This document shows, in pieces, positions 35,464-45,951 of a stretch of 64,000 nt of DNA. The stretch covers positions 248,001 to 312,000 of the forward strand of contig MU839105.1 in NCBI GenBank assembly GCA_030685235.1, given 5' to 3'. Within the stretch, counting starts at the first letter, position 1. Every line of letters begins with the position of its first letter. The notes beneath the pieces were generated by a model that saw only the letters and a list, made by a program, of their open reading frames with translations, was not told where the DNA came from and made no database searches. The position numbers and the translations under genes were made by a program. The DNA comes from Copromyces sp. CBS 386.78. Its lineage: Eukaryota > Ascomycota > Sordariomycetes > Sordariales > Sordariaceae.

Positions 35464-37334
35464 ATGGTCTTCTATCCTCCTCCCTGGGTCCCTAAGCTTC
35501 CCTTCGGTACGTTGTAGCCTCGCCACTCAGTATCGGCTGCTTTGCGCCTTTGGACATGCCTCAACTAACGACGACCAGACCCTCCCGATTCGGTCACCAT
35601 TGGCGAGTTTATGAAGAATGAAGTTTACGGCCGCCGCCCCATCGACAAGAGCAGGAATCCTTGGACATGTGGTCTTACCGGCAAGACATATACCGTGAAG
35701 CAGGCGTTCGAGAGGACAGAACTCCTCGCCAAGGCCCTCCACAAGATCATGGGATGGGAGCCCAACGCCGACTTGCCCTGGGACAAGGTCATCTGCGTCT
35801 TCTCTGTCAACACCATCGACTACGTTTCCGTCCTCCACTCGGTCCACCGCTTGTCTGGCATCGCGACTCCCGCCAACGTCGCATACAACGCTAGTGAACT
35901 AGAGCACCAACTTCGCTCTTCTGGCGCAAAGTGCTTGTTCACATGTCTGTCCGTCCTAGAGACCGCCCTTAAGGCCGCCAAGGCCGTGGGAATTCCCCAA
36001 GACAAGATCTTCCTTATGGACCTCCCTCATCATGCCAAGAAGCTTCCATACAAGACCGTCGACGACCTCGTGGAGCTCGGCCGCTCCGTACCCGACCTCG
36101 AGCCGCTTCGATGGACCAAGGGTCAAGGCGCCCGCCAAGTCGCCTTCCTCTGCTATTCGAGCGGCACCTCTGGTCTGCCCAAGGCCGTCATGATTTCCCA
36201 CAGGAACGTGATTGCCAATACGATGCAATACTGCATCTTTGAAGATGTCGGTCGCAAGAAGAGTGGCGTCGAAACACAAGTCGAGCTCGGATTGTTACCC
36301 TTCAGCCATATCTACGGCCTCGTCGTGGTCGCTCACTCTGCCACATGGCGCGGCGACGAGCTCATCGTTCTACCCAAGTTCGAGTTCAACGGCTTCCTCC
36401 AGGCCGTTGAAAAGTTCAAGATCAACCATCTCCCTCTTGTACCCCCCATCGTCGTTCGTATGTTGAGCAGCAGGGATACTCTCAAGAAGTTCGACCTGAG
36501 CAGTGTTCGCCAAGTCTTTACGGGTGCTGCCCCTCTCGGAAAGGAGACACAGGACGAGTTACTCAAGCTGTTCCCCAAGTGGAAGGTTGGCCAAGGATAT
36601 GGCTTGACGGAGACCTCGACCGTTGTCTGCACGACAAGTGAGCATGATATTGTGCAGGGCACATCCGGCTCTCTGGTCCCTGGAACAAAAGCCAAGGTTA
36701 TCGACCAGGGCGGAAGAGAGATCACAGAGTACGGAGTGCCTGGTGAACTTCTCGTCCAGTCACCGTCAGTTACTCTTGGATATCTCAACAACGAGCGTGC
36801 CACTAGCGAAGCGTATGTCTTTGACGAAGACGGAAGGTGGATGCGGACGGGAGACGAGGTCATTGTGACCAAGTCGCCGGCGGGATACGAGCATATCAGC
36901 ATCGTTGACCGCCTGAAGGAGCTGATCAAGGTCAAGGTACGTACAGTGGACATGGCACTTCCGAACTTCTTCTCGCAAGTACTGACATATGATACTTTCA
37001 GGGACACCAAGTTGCGCCTGCTGAGCTAGAAGCCCATCTCCTCACCCATCCCGCCGTAGATGACTGTGCTGTCATCCCTGTGCCCGACGACCGCGACGGA
37101 GAAGTGCCAAAGGCCTTTGTTGTGACACCCGCGTCCATGTCATCTCGGCCTGACGCGGAGATCGCGGCTGAGATTATGAAGCATGTCCAGGAGCACAAGG
37201 CCCACTACAAGTGGCTCAAGGGAGGCATTGAGTTCATCGATGCTATTCCCAAAAGCCCAAGTGGAAAGATTTTGAGGCGCTTGTTGAGGGACAAGGATAG
37301 GGAGGCTAGACGGGCACAGGGTGCTAAGCTCTGA
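35464..37334 (+). CDS. Acyl-CoA / 4-coumarate-CoA ligase-like enzyme with peroxisomal targeting signal
   Basis: A 577-residue ANL-superfamily ligase that would activate a carboxylic acid via an acyl-adenylate and load it on CoA. Exons 35464-35506, 35579-36936 and 37002-37334; introns are 72 and 65 nt. The first exon encodes only MVFYPPPWVPKLPF plus one base. The phosphate-binding motif 'SSGTSGLPK' lies at residues 208-216. 'GYGLTETSTV' is the A5 motif, 'GRWMRTGDE' the adenylate-binding Asp motif, 'VDRLKELIKVKGHQVAPAE' the hinge spanning intron 2, and 'PKSPSGKILRR' carries the catalytic Lys. The protein ends AKL, a canonical PTS1, so import into peroxisomes is likely. The substrate is not set by the sequence: phenylpropanoid, medium-chain or other acids are possible. 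Confidence 0.93.
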
Positions 37335-37923
37335 GCGAGGAAAAGTTGATTACCAAATGATTTTACGAAGGTGTTCTTGGGGAGGTTATGTCGTTGGATA
37401 CCTGTGATGCTTGATGTAGGGAAGAAATGTGTCGTTTAAAGATTTCCAGGCAGTTAGCATGCATCGAATACCAGAGTTGTGGACAGAATGACTGGCCACA
37501 TTTTTGAAAGACTTGAGTCTCCATCAAGTAATGGGATTTCAAAACCTGGTTGTTATCAATAACAGTTGGATAAGCTCGATCTGTTTCATGGTTTGATGGC
37601 TATTGTACGAGTTTTGTGTAGGTCGAGGTGTTCGGATCCAATGGAGTTGGCACTGCCAATGCCCGCTCAGACAGCCGAAAGTCATGTCGTCATAGAGTGT
37701 GCTGTCCCACAGCAACATCACGAAGATCCTACAAAATGATGACCATGATTTTCAAACGCAAGGAATGTCCAAAATCCATCCCTATAAAACACATCTCGTC
37801 CATCGATTAGATCTGCCCTAGATTTCTTGGCTGCATCCCCTTTTCGGAACACGGCATTGACTATTCACCACCAAACTCACACCAACTTAGCCATATCCCT
37901 AGGGCCCACACTTCACTTACACA
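37335..37923. other. Intergenic region between CoA ligase and glutamate decarboxylase
   Basis: About 590 bp between two genes on the same strand: a 3' UTR then a promoter with a TATA-like word near the end. No gene. Confidence 0.6.
37783..37788 (+). promoter_or_regulatory. Possible TATA box of the glutamate decarboxylase gene
   Basis: TATAAA sits 136 nt upstream of the start codon, in CCCTATAAAAC. The position would fit a 5' leader of about 100 nt. The match is by eye only. Confidence 0.4.
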
Positions 37924-39793
37924 ATGTCCTTAAGCCGCCACGTAAGTTTGAGCCTCGACACTCGCCTTTATCTCGAGTTACTGACTTACACATACTCTGT
38001 AGGTTAATCCCGAGGAGATCGTTCATCACCTCAGGGACATCAGACTCCAAGAAAAGAGCAGCAGTAGCCAGAGGCAGAATCATCTTACACCCTACACCAG
38101 TTCCTACGCCAGCCGAGATGACATCCCCAAGTACAAGATCCCCGAAGATGGCACGCCAGGAGACACCGTCTACGCCATGCTCAGGGACGAACTGGACCTA
38201 GATGGCAAACCAAATCTCAACATGGCCAGCTTCGTCAACACCTACATTGAAGAAAACGCCCAGAAGCTCTTCGTCGAGAACCTAGGCAAGAACCTGTCCG
38301 ATAACGACGAGTATCCCGCCATGATCTCCTTCAGCGACCGCTGCGTCAGCATTCTCGCCCATCTCTGGGGCGTGCAAAAAGACGAAAAAGCCATCGGCAC
38401 CGCGACCGTTGGCTCGTCCGAAGCCGTCCACCTCGGCGGCTTAGCCATGAAGCGTCGCTGGCAGGAGAAGCGCTGGGCCGAGGGCAAAGACGCCTACAAG
38501 CCCAACATCATCATGGGCGCCAACGCGCAAGTCGCTCTGGAGAAGTTCGCCCGCTACTTTGATGTCGAGGCCCGGATTTTGCCCGTCTCGGCCAAGAGCA
38601 ACTACTGCCTGGACCCGGAACTGGTGAAAGAAAAGCTGGACGAGAACACAATCGGCGTGTTCATCATCCTCGGCAGCACTTACACAGGTCATTACGAGCC
38701 GGTAGAAGAGATCCACAAGATCCTCGACGACTTCGAGGCCAAAACGGGCACCGACATCCCCATCCACGTCGACGCCGCCTCGGGTGGATTCGTCGCACCT
38801 TTTACCTATGCGAAGACAGGTGGTTCAAAATGGAACTTTGAGCTGCCCCGCGTCAAGTCCATCAACGTCTCGGGCCACAAGTACGGGCTGGTCACCCCCG
38901 GCGTGGGATGGATTGTGTGGAGGGACGAGTCCTTCCTGCCCAAGCATCTGATTTTCGAGCTGCACTACTTGGGCGGAACCGAGTACAGCTACACGCTCAA
39001 CTTCTCGCGGCCCGGCGCGCAGGTGATCGTGCAGTACTACAACCTCATCCACCTCGGCTTTCAGGGGTACCGCGATGTGGTGGAGAATTGTCTCTCCAAC
39101 GCGAGGTTGCTTTCCAAGGCGCTGGAGGCGACGGGTTGGTATACCTGCGTCAGCGACATTCATCGGCCACCGAAGAAGCAAGCCTCCGTAACGTCAGGGT
39201 CTAGCGCCAACAAAGGCAAATACGAGCAGAGCTCTGAAAGCCAGAATGATGACCAGAAGGCTGAGAGGGAAGAGTCAAAGACCCATGCTTCCTCAGAAGA
39301 AGCCCCCAAAGACCGCGAAACATCCGCAGACTACACCCCCGGCCTCCCCGTCGTCTCCTTCCGCTTCACCGACGAGTTCCAGAAGGAGTACCCGCACGTA
39401 AAACAAGAGACCGTTTCCCTTTTAATGCGCGCCCGGCAGTGGATCATTCCCAACTACGCATTGCCGCCCAACGAGGACCAGACGGAGATACTGCGGGTGG
39501 TGGTTCGCGAGTCGTTCTCGTTTGACCTGATTGATAGGCTGGTGACGGACTTGGCGTCGGTTACGGAAACGCTGATGGAGAATGATGAGGTGAATTTGAA
39601 TGTGTTGCAAGGACATCAGGGCGTACGGAGGAAACCCGTGACGAAGGAGGATAAGAGGAAGAATGAGGAAGAGAAGAAGGAGGAGGAGAAGAAGGGGGAG
39701 GAAAAGGGCGAGGCAAAGGGGAAGAGGGAGGAGAAGAAGAAGAAGGAAGAGAAGAAGAGGTTGGGAGGAGGGATTCATAGGAGTGTTTGTTAA
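37924..39793 (+). CDS. gad: Glutamate decarboxylase (PLP-dependent, group II)
   Basis: A 602-residue enzyme converting glutamate to GABA and CO2, the entry step of the GABA shunt in the cytosol. A tiny first exon (37924-37941, MSLSRH) and a long second exon (38003-39793) are separated by a 61-nt intron. 'SINVSGHKYG' carries the PLP-binding Lys299, and 'HVDAASGGF' the PLP-pairing Asp263. 'NEDQTEILRVVVRESFS' matches the C-terminal small domain. Two additions are unusual: a charged low-complexity insert of about 50 residues after 'VSDIHRP' (Ser, Glu, Lys-rich), and a C-terminal Lys/Glu-rich tail of about 50 residues ending GGGIHRSVC. The tail occupies the place where plant enzymes carry a calmodulin-binding segment, but I see no such motif. 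Confidence 0.95.
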
Positions 39794-40545
39794 CTTTGGG
39801 TTTGAGATGAGGGAGACAACAAGGTGTGTTGATGGGAGATTAATTAATCGTGCCGTGAGTGTGAGGATTGTTACTTGATACTCAGACAAGCATGAATTTA
39901 TAGTGTCAAAGTGCATTGAAACAATATCCAAAAAAAAAGATTACCACCGACTGATTGGTTCCAACGCATCACCTCTCTCTCCCCCGAACCCTCAAAAAAG
40001 AAAAAAAGAAAAAAGTATTAAAAATAAAAATAAAAATCGAAGTATAAGAAGAAGAAAAGAGCAAAAAAAACAACAACCGCTCGTTCAGATAAGGCGGTGA
40101 ACCGTTTGAATCCTGTTGGATCTTGTCGACTGGAGTGTTCCCAGATACCATATAGGTAGACCGGCTACTACTACTACAGGTGTGCGGTGACCTCTTTACG
40201 TGTCTTCGCACACCGTTTCCGATCCGGACAAGTGATGAGTTTTTCAGGCTCTGTTGGAAGGAGGGGCCAGCCAGGTGTCTTATAGTATGCTTGAGTTTAA
40301 GTGGAAAGATCGGATGAAGGAGTGGCAGGAAGGTACGGCGGGTGCGGCAGGTGTGGCCGGCAGAGTGTTCAGTTGAGGGAGTGACGATGGACTGTACGTA
40401 CTTCACATACTTACTTTGTTGGTGCTAATTCCGCCATCTTTCATCATCGTCATCCGTCGCATTCCCAGCCCGAGCATATTTACGACCTCCTCTCACCCCA
40501 ACCTACACAAATCCTCCACCACCTAGAAATCTCAAAACACCCACA
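39794..40545. other. Intergenic region between gad and the glucosyltransferase relic
   Basis: About 750 bp with A-rich stretches (about 39930-40080). No supported gene; a 145-codon minus-strand frame is Phe/Ser-rich and not convincing. Confidence 0.55.
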
Positions 40546-42619
40546 ATGTCACTCCTCAGACCAGACCGTCCCCCACAACGCCCAAAATCCCCCCTCGTTC
40601 TCGCTCGCGAAGCAGCCGAGGGAAAATCCAGAGTCATGAGCATCGACGCCGAAGCCGCCCGCACCCGTCTCGCCTTCGACAGTATGGGCTTCGACTTCAA
40701 GCTCTAGTACGGCAACGACGGCAAGGTCCGACTCAACATCACACGGCAGCAAGGAACCTCACCCGACAGGCGCCTCAACGTACCCGTACCCCTACCAGGA
40801 ACCAGAACCCCCGAGTCTTCCGTTTCCGGGATATCCACGCCTACAAACGCACCCGCCTCCCGCTCAGCCACGCCGACGCCCACGCAATCTCACCCGCAAC
40901 AGCAACCGCAACCGCAACTCTCCTCAGGCCGAGGCACAAGACTCAACATCGTCATGCTAGCCGTTGGTTTCGCCGACGACGTGCGCCACTTCACCGCCGT
41001 GGCCGTCTGGCTGCGCGACAAGTTCGGCCATCGCATCAGGGTGGCCACGCACCCGGACTACCAGGCACAGGTTGAGGGTTGCAGGCTCGAGTACTTTAGT
41101 CTGGGCGGCCGGTGCAAACAACACGGAGGACAATACGGAGGCGGGTGTGGTGACTATGATGCTTTTGGGGCCCAGGAATGGATCAAGTCCCGCGGGCCGG
41201 CTGAGAGGGAAAGGTGGAAGGAGTCGGTGTATGCGATGCTGGAGGATTCGTGGAAGGCGTGCGTTGCGCCGTTTACCAGCGATGGGAAACCGTTCATTGC
41301 GGATGCGATTGTGGCTTGCCACAAGGAGTTTGGGCATCTGCATTGCGCGGAGAAGTTGGGTGTTCCTGTTCATGTTCTTTCTCGGTAGGTTTTCAGTTTT
41401 GAAGCCGATGGGGTTGATGCTGATGTTGTGATATAGATCGCCCTGGAGCCCAACCCGCAGTTTTCCTCATCCTCTAGTATGTGTCAAGACCTGCGAAGCT
41501 AAACGGAGCTTGGCCAACCTCTTCACATACAGTGTCATGGAGATTATGCTGTGGTGCGAAATAGGTGAGACGATCAACAAGTTCAGGGCAGAGGTCCTGG
41601 AACTTGACCCGATAGACTTCCTGACTGCGGTCGGAATGCGACACCTGTTGAGGATACCGACTACTTACTTTAGGTCCCGCACCCTAAGAGACAAGCCTGA
41701 GGACTGGGAGCGTCATATTTACTCCTTTGGCTCGTTCGAAGAGACAGCAGTTTCCGTCCATAGGCGGCTGCTTGAAGACTGTCAGCCCTGTTCCCTTGTC
41801 AGCGGAGAGCTTGCGTCGTTGATGGCAAGGACGAAGTATACTCCGGTTCCTCTGTCACCCATCAGTGCAGTGGCCGTTGTCCTTGGAGGAGCCTCGGAGA
41901 TTGAGGAGCTCCAACCGTAGGTTTCTCTGAATATCTTGCACCTTGCCGCCAGTAACCAGCCTTTCCTACCTAGGTATCATTCCAGAAGATAGAGACTTTC
42001 GAAACCTCGGCCAAACCTCAATCCTGATACCGTTTCAGGGGTTCAGAGGAACATTGTGCTGGGTCATTTAAGCCAGATTTCGCCCATCGTCATTACCGAA
42101 ATCCTAGCCAAGGACTTCTCTCGGATTCATGGGCATTCTCACAGCAACGGCTCGGGAGAAATTAATGGATGGCAAAGCGGGATAATTGCTGCAGGACGAG
42201 TAAGCTACGCATTCCAACCCGAACCATTTTAGCAGGAGAGGCACTCACCATGTCACTAGAAACTTGGTCAAAACCTCTGGGTCGGTCTCTCTGGTGTTTT
42301 CATCAGACCGATCGCAAGCGCGCGCGAGGATGGAACTGTTGGGTTCCTCAAAGGGTTTGGTCAAGGCCTCAGCGAGTTGGTGATGAAGCCCACGACAGGC
42401 GCCCTCGAAGCCCCTGGATTCATCTTTCTCGGTTTCTACCGAGAACTGGAGAAGCTAGGTAAGGCAGATTTCGAGGCCCAAATTGTCATGGGTCGCCTGG
42501 CGCAAGGAGAGGAGGAATATGTGAAACTGCCAAAGAGTGAGAGACGCCGGATCGTGACGGCCTGGCGCGTGTGTGAAGCCATGGCGAAGGGGGGAGCGGA
42601 AGATGCAGCAAAGCGTTGA
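40546..42619 (+). pseudogene. Decayed sterol-glucosyltransferase-like gene (GT1/GT28 family) with two TAG stops and a missing catalytic centre
   Basis: Best read as exons 40546-41384, 41437-41916, 41974-42199 and 42260-42619, whose GT..AG boundaries and phases all join. Exon 1 gives 'RLNIVMLAVGFADDVRHF', the glycosyltransferase N-terminal strand, then 'GHRIRVATHPDY' and 'HLHCAEKLGVPVHV'. Exon 2 gives 'SPWSPTRSFPHPL' and 'KPEDWERHIY'. Exon 4 gives 'GTVGFLKGFGQGLSELVMKP', which I know from C-termini of fungal sterol glucosyltransferases. Breaks: TAG at 40705-40707 (codon 54) and TAG at 41990-41992. After 'HIYSFG' (about 41740) the frame jumps to C-terminal sequence, so the sugar-donor domain with its His-Gly-Gly-Ala-Gly-type motif is absent. 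The usual Gly-Ser-Arg-Gly-Asp motif reads GFADD. It may still be transcribed. Confidence 0.72.
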
Positions 42620-44106
42620 GCTGTGGCCTCCTCAGGGATATAGCATAGATAATATCACCACATTTCCTTTGTTGTTGGTTTTCTCAACCTGTCATGTGTG
42701 ATTCTCATGAAACATGATGATCTTGCCCGTCGCACCGATGATCGCCCGGACCAGGGGCAACCCAACTTCCCATCAACCGAATGGCAAACTCTCCAGTCCC
42801 GAGGGCTACGTAACTTTTGCTATCACGCACCTCCTTGCCGAGCCTAGCCATCCGGCCATCTCTCACCATCCTACCATTACATCTTGATACGCACAAGTGT
42901 ATGATTGCTATCACACACAAAAAGCGCCGAGACTAACAGCCGGCTCCGTCTTGGGGACCCCGTAGGCTCCGCCCTCGCCCAGGCCCGCCACGGGGACCAC
43001 ACTGGAGTCGCTGGAGTTGCTGGAGACGTTGGAGCTCACGGGGGCGGAGATGGGAATGGAAACAAGTATGGATTGCCGGTGCATCACTTGCGGAGATGGG
43101 GCCACCTCTTGGGGTAAAGCTTGGGGAATCTGGGTGGACTCGGGTGGAATGGGTGGAATTTCCCCCTCTTCAACGTGCTGATTGCAGGCAATTCCCCTCA
43201 AGATACTGGGGACACAGCGTCCACAGGGCATACAAGCAACGGAAAGCAAGGAACATGACTCGTATTGACAGGTTTGACAGCCTGCGGCCGCGGGCGAACA
43301 TGCCAGATATGCGCGGGGAGAGCCCCAGAAGCTCCCCAGACTCCGTCGGCGGCGTGGGCAACTGTGGGCAGAAAGGGTAACAACCTGGGGGGGGAGATGG
43401 GGTGCTATTTGGCTTGGCTGCACAAACGTCATATGGGGAAAAGATGAAGGGTGGAGGGCTTGTTGGTTCATACATACATACATATGTAATTAGACTTTTT
43501 GGGGGGTGATGGAGGTGAGGGGAAAAGCAAAAGCATCCATGTTTTGAAAAAAAGAGAAGCGTGAACCTCGATGGATACCCACACAACATACCTATCAAGG
43601 CTCGTGATGAGGCTCAATCCCGTCGCCCTTTAAGCCGTCCAACGCCGTCTTACATTCATAACCCTAGCCGATCTCTTCTCAATGGGCGGACGGTGAAAGG
43701 GGAATCGTCGCTGTCGTATTGAGATGCCCCTCTGGGCTTAGTGGCATCTTCTTTCCTCTTTCCCCAGATGTAACACCGGCTTCTCATCAGCCAGTCACCA
43801 GCCAGCGCCCGACCGAATGTGGGGAGAACAGGTTCGGCAGACCGCGGTAAAACAACCAATTCAAGCTCTTCCGTCTGAGCGAACGGTCGAACCGAGTTGG
43901 AGTGCTAGTCAACCCCGCGCCAAGTGTCCCCAGGCCGAGAAGGTACAGTACACGCTGTGTGTGTTGGCTCGGCCTGTTAAGCCGAGCGAAGAGTGAAAAG
44001 AAGCATAAAAAGTGTCTTGGCTCTGCGAGTGTGTCGTGTTTTGTCCGGGCCACCTCACTCCCTTTCTTCTTCCTTCTTCCTTACCTCTCCTTACAGAAAC
44101 ACCATA
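42620..44106. other. Intergenic region before the PrpD gene
   Basis: About 1.5 kb with the promoter of the 2-methylcitrate dehydratase at its 3' end (CTT-rich leader at about 44060-44090). The only frame of interest is a Cys-rich minus-strand one, listed separately. Confidence 0.5.
42911..43483 (-). CDS. Doubtful small Cys/Pro/Ser-rich open frame
   Basis: A 190-codon frame with an ATG at 43483. Its middle has a cysteine cluster ('GCQTCQYESCSLLSVACMPC'), followed by a Pro/Ser/Val-rich tail ending 'SLGAFCV'. The spacing of Cys pairs could suit a metal- or disulfide-bonded module, but I know no matching family. The N-terminal third looks noncoding, and an intron may hide the true start. It is equally likely to be chance. 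Confidence 0.2.
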   Translation of the reverse strand: MYVCMNQQALHPSSFPHMTFVQPSQIAPHLPPQVVTLSAHSCPRRRRSLGSFWGSPRAYLACSPAAAGCQTCQYESCSLLSVACMPCGRCVPSILRGIACNQHVEEGEIPPIPPESTQIPQALPQEVAPSPQVMHRQSILVSIPISAPVSSNVSSNSSDSSVVPVAGLGEGGAYGVPKTEPAVSLGAFCV

Positions 44107-45951
44107 ATGTCTGCTGTCAACCGCGGTCTCCGCCAGGCGTCCAAGCAAGTGCGCCTAACCCAGCGTGTTAGCAACCTCAGCTGCACCAGATCCGCCGGTC
44201 TCCAGTCTGCCTTCAGACTCCAGAACTCTTCCTCCGCTTCCACTTCTGCTCTCCCCAACACCCGCACCAGCAGCTTCTCTACCATGGCTTCCCTCCAGTC
44301 TGCCGCCCCCGGCGTCACTCCCTCGCCCGCCCACCACAAGGGCTATGACCCCGAGATCACCGACATTGCCGACTATGTCCTCAACAAGAACATCGACTCT
44401 GAGCTTGCTGTAAGTTGTTGTCTCCTCTCTTCCGTCCGTTCCGGTCAAAAAGCCCTCATGGAGCAATTGACTCGGGGAGCCGAGCTATGGTTGCACATCG
44501 GACGAAATCTACCCCGATATGCACAACACCAACATGCTAACCACCAATGCCTACAGTTCGACACTGCCAGATGGGTCTTCCTTGACACCCTCGGCTGCGG
44601 TCTTGAGGGCCTCCGCTTCAAGGAGTGCACCAAGCTCCTCGGTCCTACCGTCCCCGGCACCGTGGTGCCCAACGGCCCCAAGGTCCCCGGTACCCCCTAC
44701 CAGCTCGACCCCATCAATGCTGCCTTCAACATTGGTACCATGATCCGCTGGCTCGACTACAACGACTGCTGGCTCGCTGCCGAGTGGGGCCACCCCTCTG
44801 ACAACCTTGGCGCCATCCTCGCCGTCGCCGACTGGATCACCCGCAGCAACAAGGCCGGCGGCAACCTCGCCAACGGCAAGCAGTTCACCGTCCGCGATGT
44901 TCTCGAGGGCATGATCAAGGCCCACGAGATCCAGGGCTGCCTCGCTCTCCTCAACTCGTACAACAAGGTCGGTCTCGACCACGTCGTCCTCGTCAAGGTT
45001 GCCTCCACCGCCGTCGTCTCCAAGATGCTCGGCCTCAACGAGAAGCAGACCGCCGACGCCATCACCCAGGCCTGGGTTGACGGCCAGTCCCTCCGCACCT
45101 ACCGCCACTCCCCCAACACCATGTCCCGCAAGTCGTGGGCTGCCGGTGACGCCTGCCAGCGCGCCGTCAACCTGGCCCTCAAGGTCCTCAAGGGCGAGCC
45201 TGGTGTCCCCACCGTCCTCTCCGCTCCCGTCTGGGGCTTCTACGACGTCCTGTTCAAGGGCAAGAAGTTCGAGTTCCAGCGCCCCTACGGCAGCTACGTC
45301 ATGGAGAACGTTCTCTTCAAGGTCTCCTACCCCGCCGAGTTCCACTCCCAGACCGCCGTCGAGGCCTCTGAGAAGATCCACGCCCAGCTCAAGGCCATGG
45401 GCAAGTCCGCCGCCGACATCAAGGAGGTCACCATCCGCACCCACGAGGCCTGCATCCGCATCATCGACAAGCAGTTCAAGCCCATGGACAACTTTGCCGA
45501 CCGCGACCACTGCATCCAGTACATGTGCTCCGTGATGCTCACCTTCGGCCGTCTTACCGCCGGCGACTACACCGATGGTGGCGAGGCCGCCACCTCCGAG
45601 CTCGTCGAGTCCCTCCGCAAGAAGATCAAGTGCGTTGAGGACCCCCAGTTCACCGCCGACTACCACGACCCCGCCCTCCGCACCATCTCCAACGGTCTCA
45701 CCGTCGAGCTCAACGACGGCACCTTCCTTGATGAGGTCGTCGTCGAGGCTCCCCTCGGCCACCGTCTCCGTCGCGAGGAGGCCAAGCCCCATATCCTCGC
45801 CAAGTACAAGCGTCACTTGGAGCCCCACTTCAGCGCCGACAAGGTTGAGAAGCTCGTTGCTCTTGGCCAGAACCCCAAGGAGCTTGAGGCCATGTCGGTT
45901 GATGAGTATGTTGATCTTTATGTCAACGAGAAGAGCGAGTTTGTCCAGTAA
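44107..45951 (+). CDS. prpD: 2-methylcitrate dehydratase, mitochondrial (MmgE/PrpD family)
   Basis: A 565-residue enzyme of the methylcitrate cycle, which detoxifies propionyl-CoA to pyruvate and succinate; this step dehydrates 2-methylcitrate. Exon 44107-44409 and exon 44557-45951 are separated by a 147-nt intron. The N-terminus is rich in Arg, Ser and Gln without acidic residues ('SAVNRGLRQASKQVRLTQRV'), a mitochondrial presequence. Family blocks: 'RWVFLDTLGCGLEGL', 'MIRWLDYNDCWLAAEWGHPS', 'AWVDGQSLRTYRHSPNT', 'RKSWAAGDACQRAV' and 'FADRDHCIQYM'. There is no in-frame ATG upstream of 44107; the frame extends back only through a GTG. Codons are strongly biased to C-ending ones, as in the subtilisin gene. 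The intron is a multiple of three with no stop (see findings). Confidence 0.94.
   Translation: MSAVNRGLRQASKQVRLTQRVSNLSCTRSAGLQSAFRLQNSSSASTSALPNTRTSSFSTMASLQSAAPGVTPSPAHHKGYDPEITDIADYVLNKNIDSELAVSCCLLSSVRSGQKALMEQLTRGAELWLHIGRNLPRYAQHQHANHQCLQFDTARWVFLDTLGCGLEGLRFKECTKLLGPTVPGTVVPNGPKVPGTPYQLDPINAAFNIGTMIRWLDYNDCWLAAEWGHPSDNLGAILAVADWITRSNKAGGNLANGKQFTVRDVLEGMIKAHEIQGCLALLNSYNKVGLDHVVLVKVASTAVVSKMLGLNEKQTADAITQAWVDGQSLRTYRHSPNTMSRKSWAAGDACQRAVNLALKVLKGEPGVPTVLSAPVWGFYDVLFKGKKFEFQRPYGSYVMENVLFKVSYPAEFHSQTAVEASEKIHAQLKAMGKSAADIKEVTIRTHEACIRIIDKQFKPMDNFADRDHCIQYMCSVMLTFGRLTAGDYTDGGEAATSELVESLRKKIKCVEDPQFTADYHDPALRTISNGLTVELNDGTFLDEVVVEAPLGHRLRREEAKPHILAKYKRHLEPHFSADKVEKLVALGQNPKELEAMSVDEYVDLYVNEKSEFVQ

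Noticed and set aside
43993..44106. 38-codon N-terminal extension of the PrpD protein
   Set aside because: It begins with GTG. The first ATG in frame is 44107 and already opens a good mitochondrial presequence.
44551..45828. 425-codon minus-strand open frame
   Set aside because: Shadow of the strongly biased PrpD gene; Gly/Val/Asp/Leu/Glu-rich without any family resemblance.
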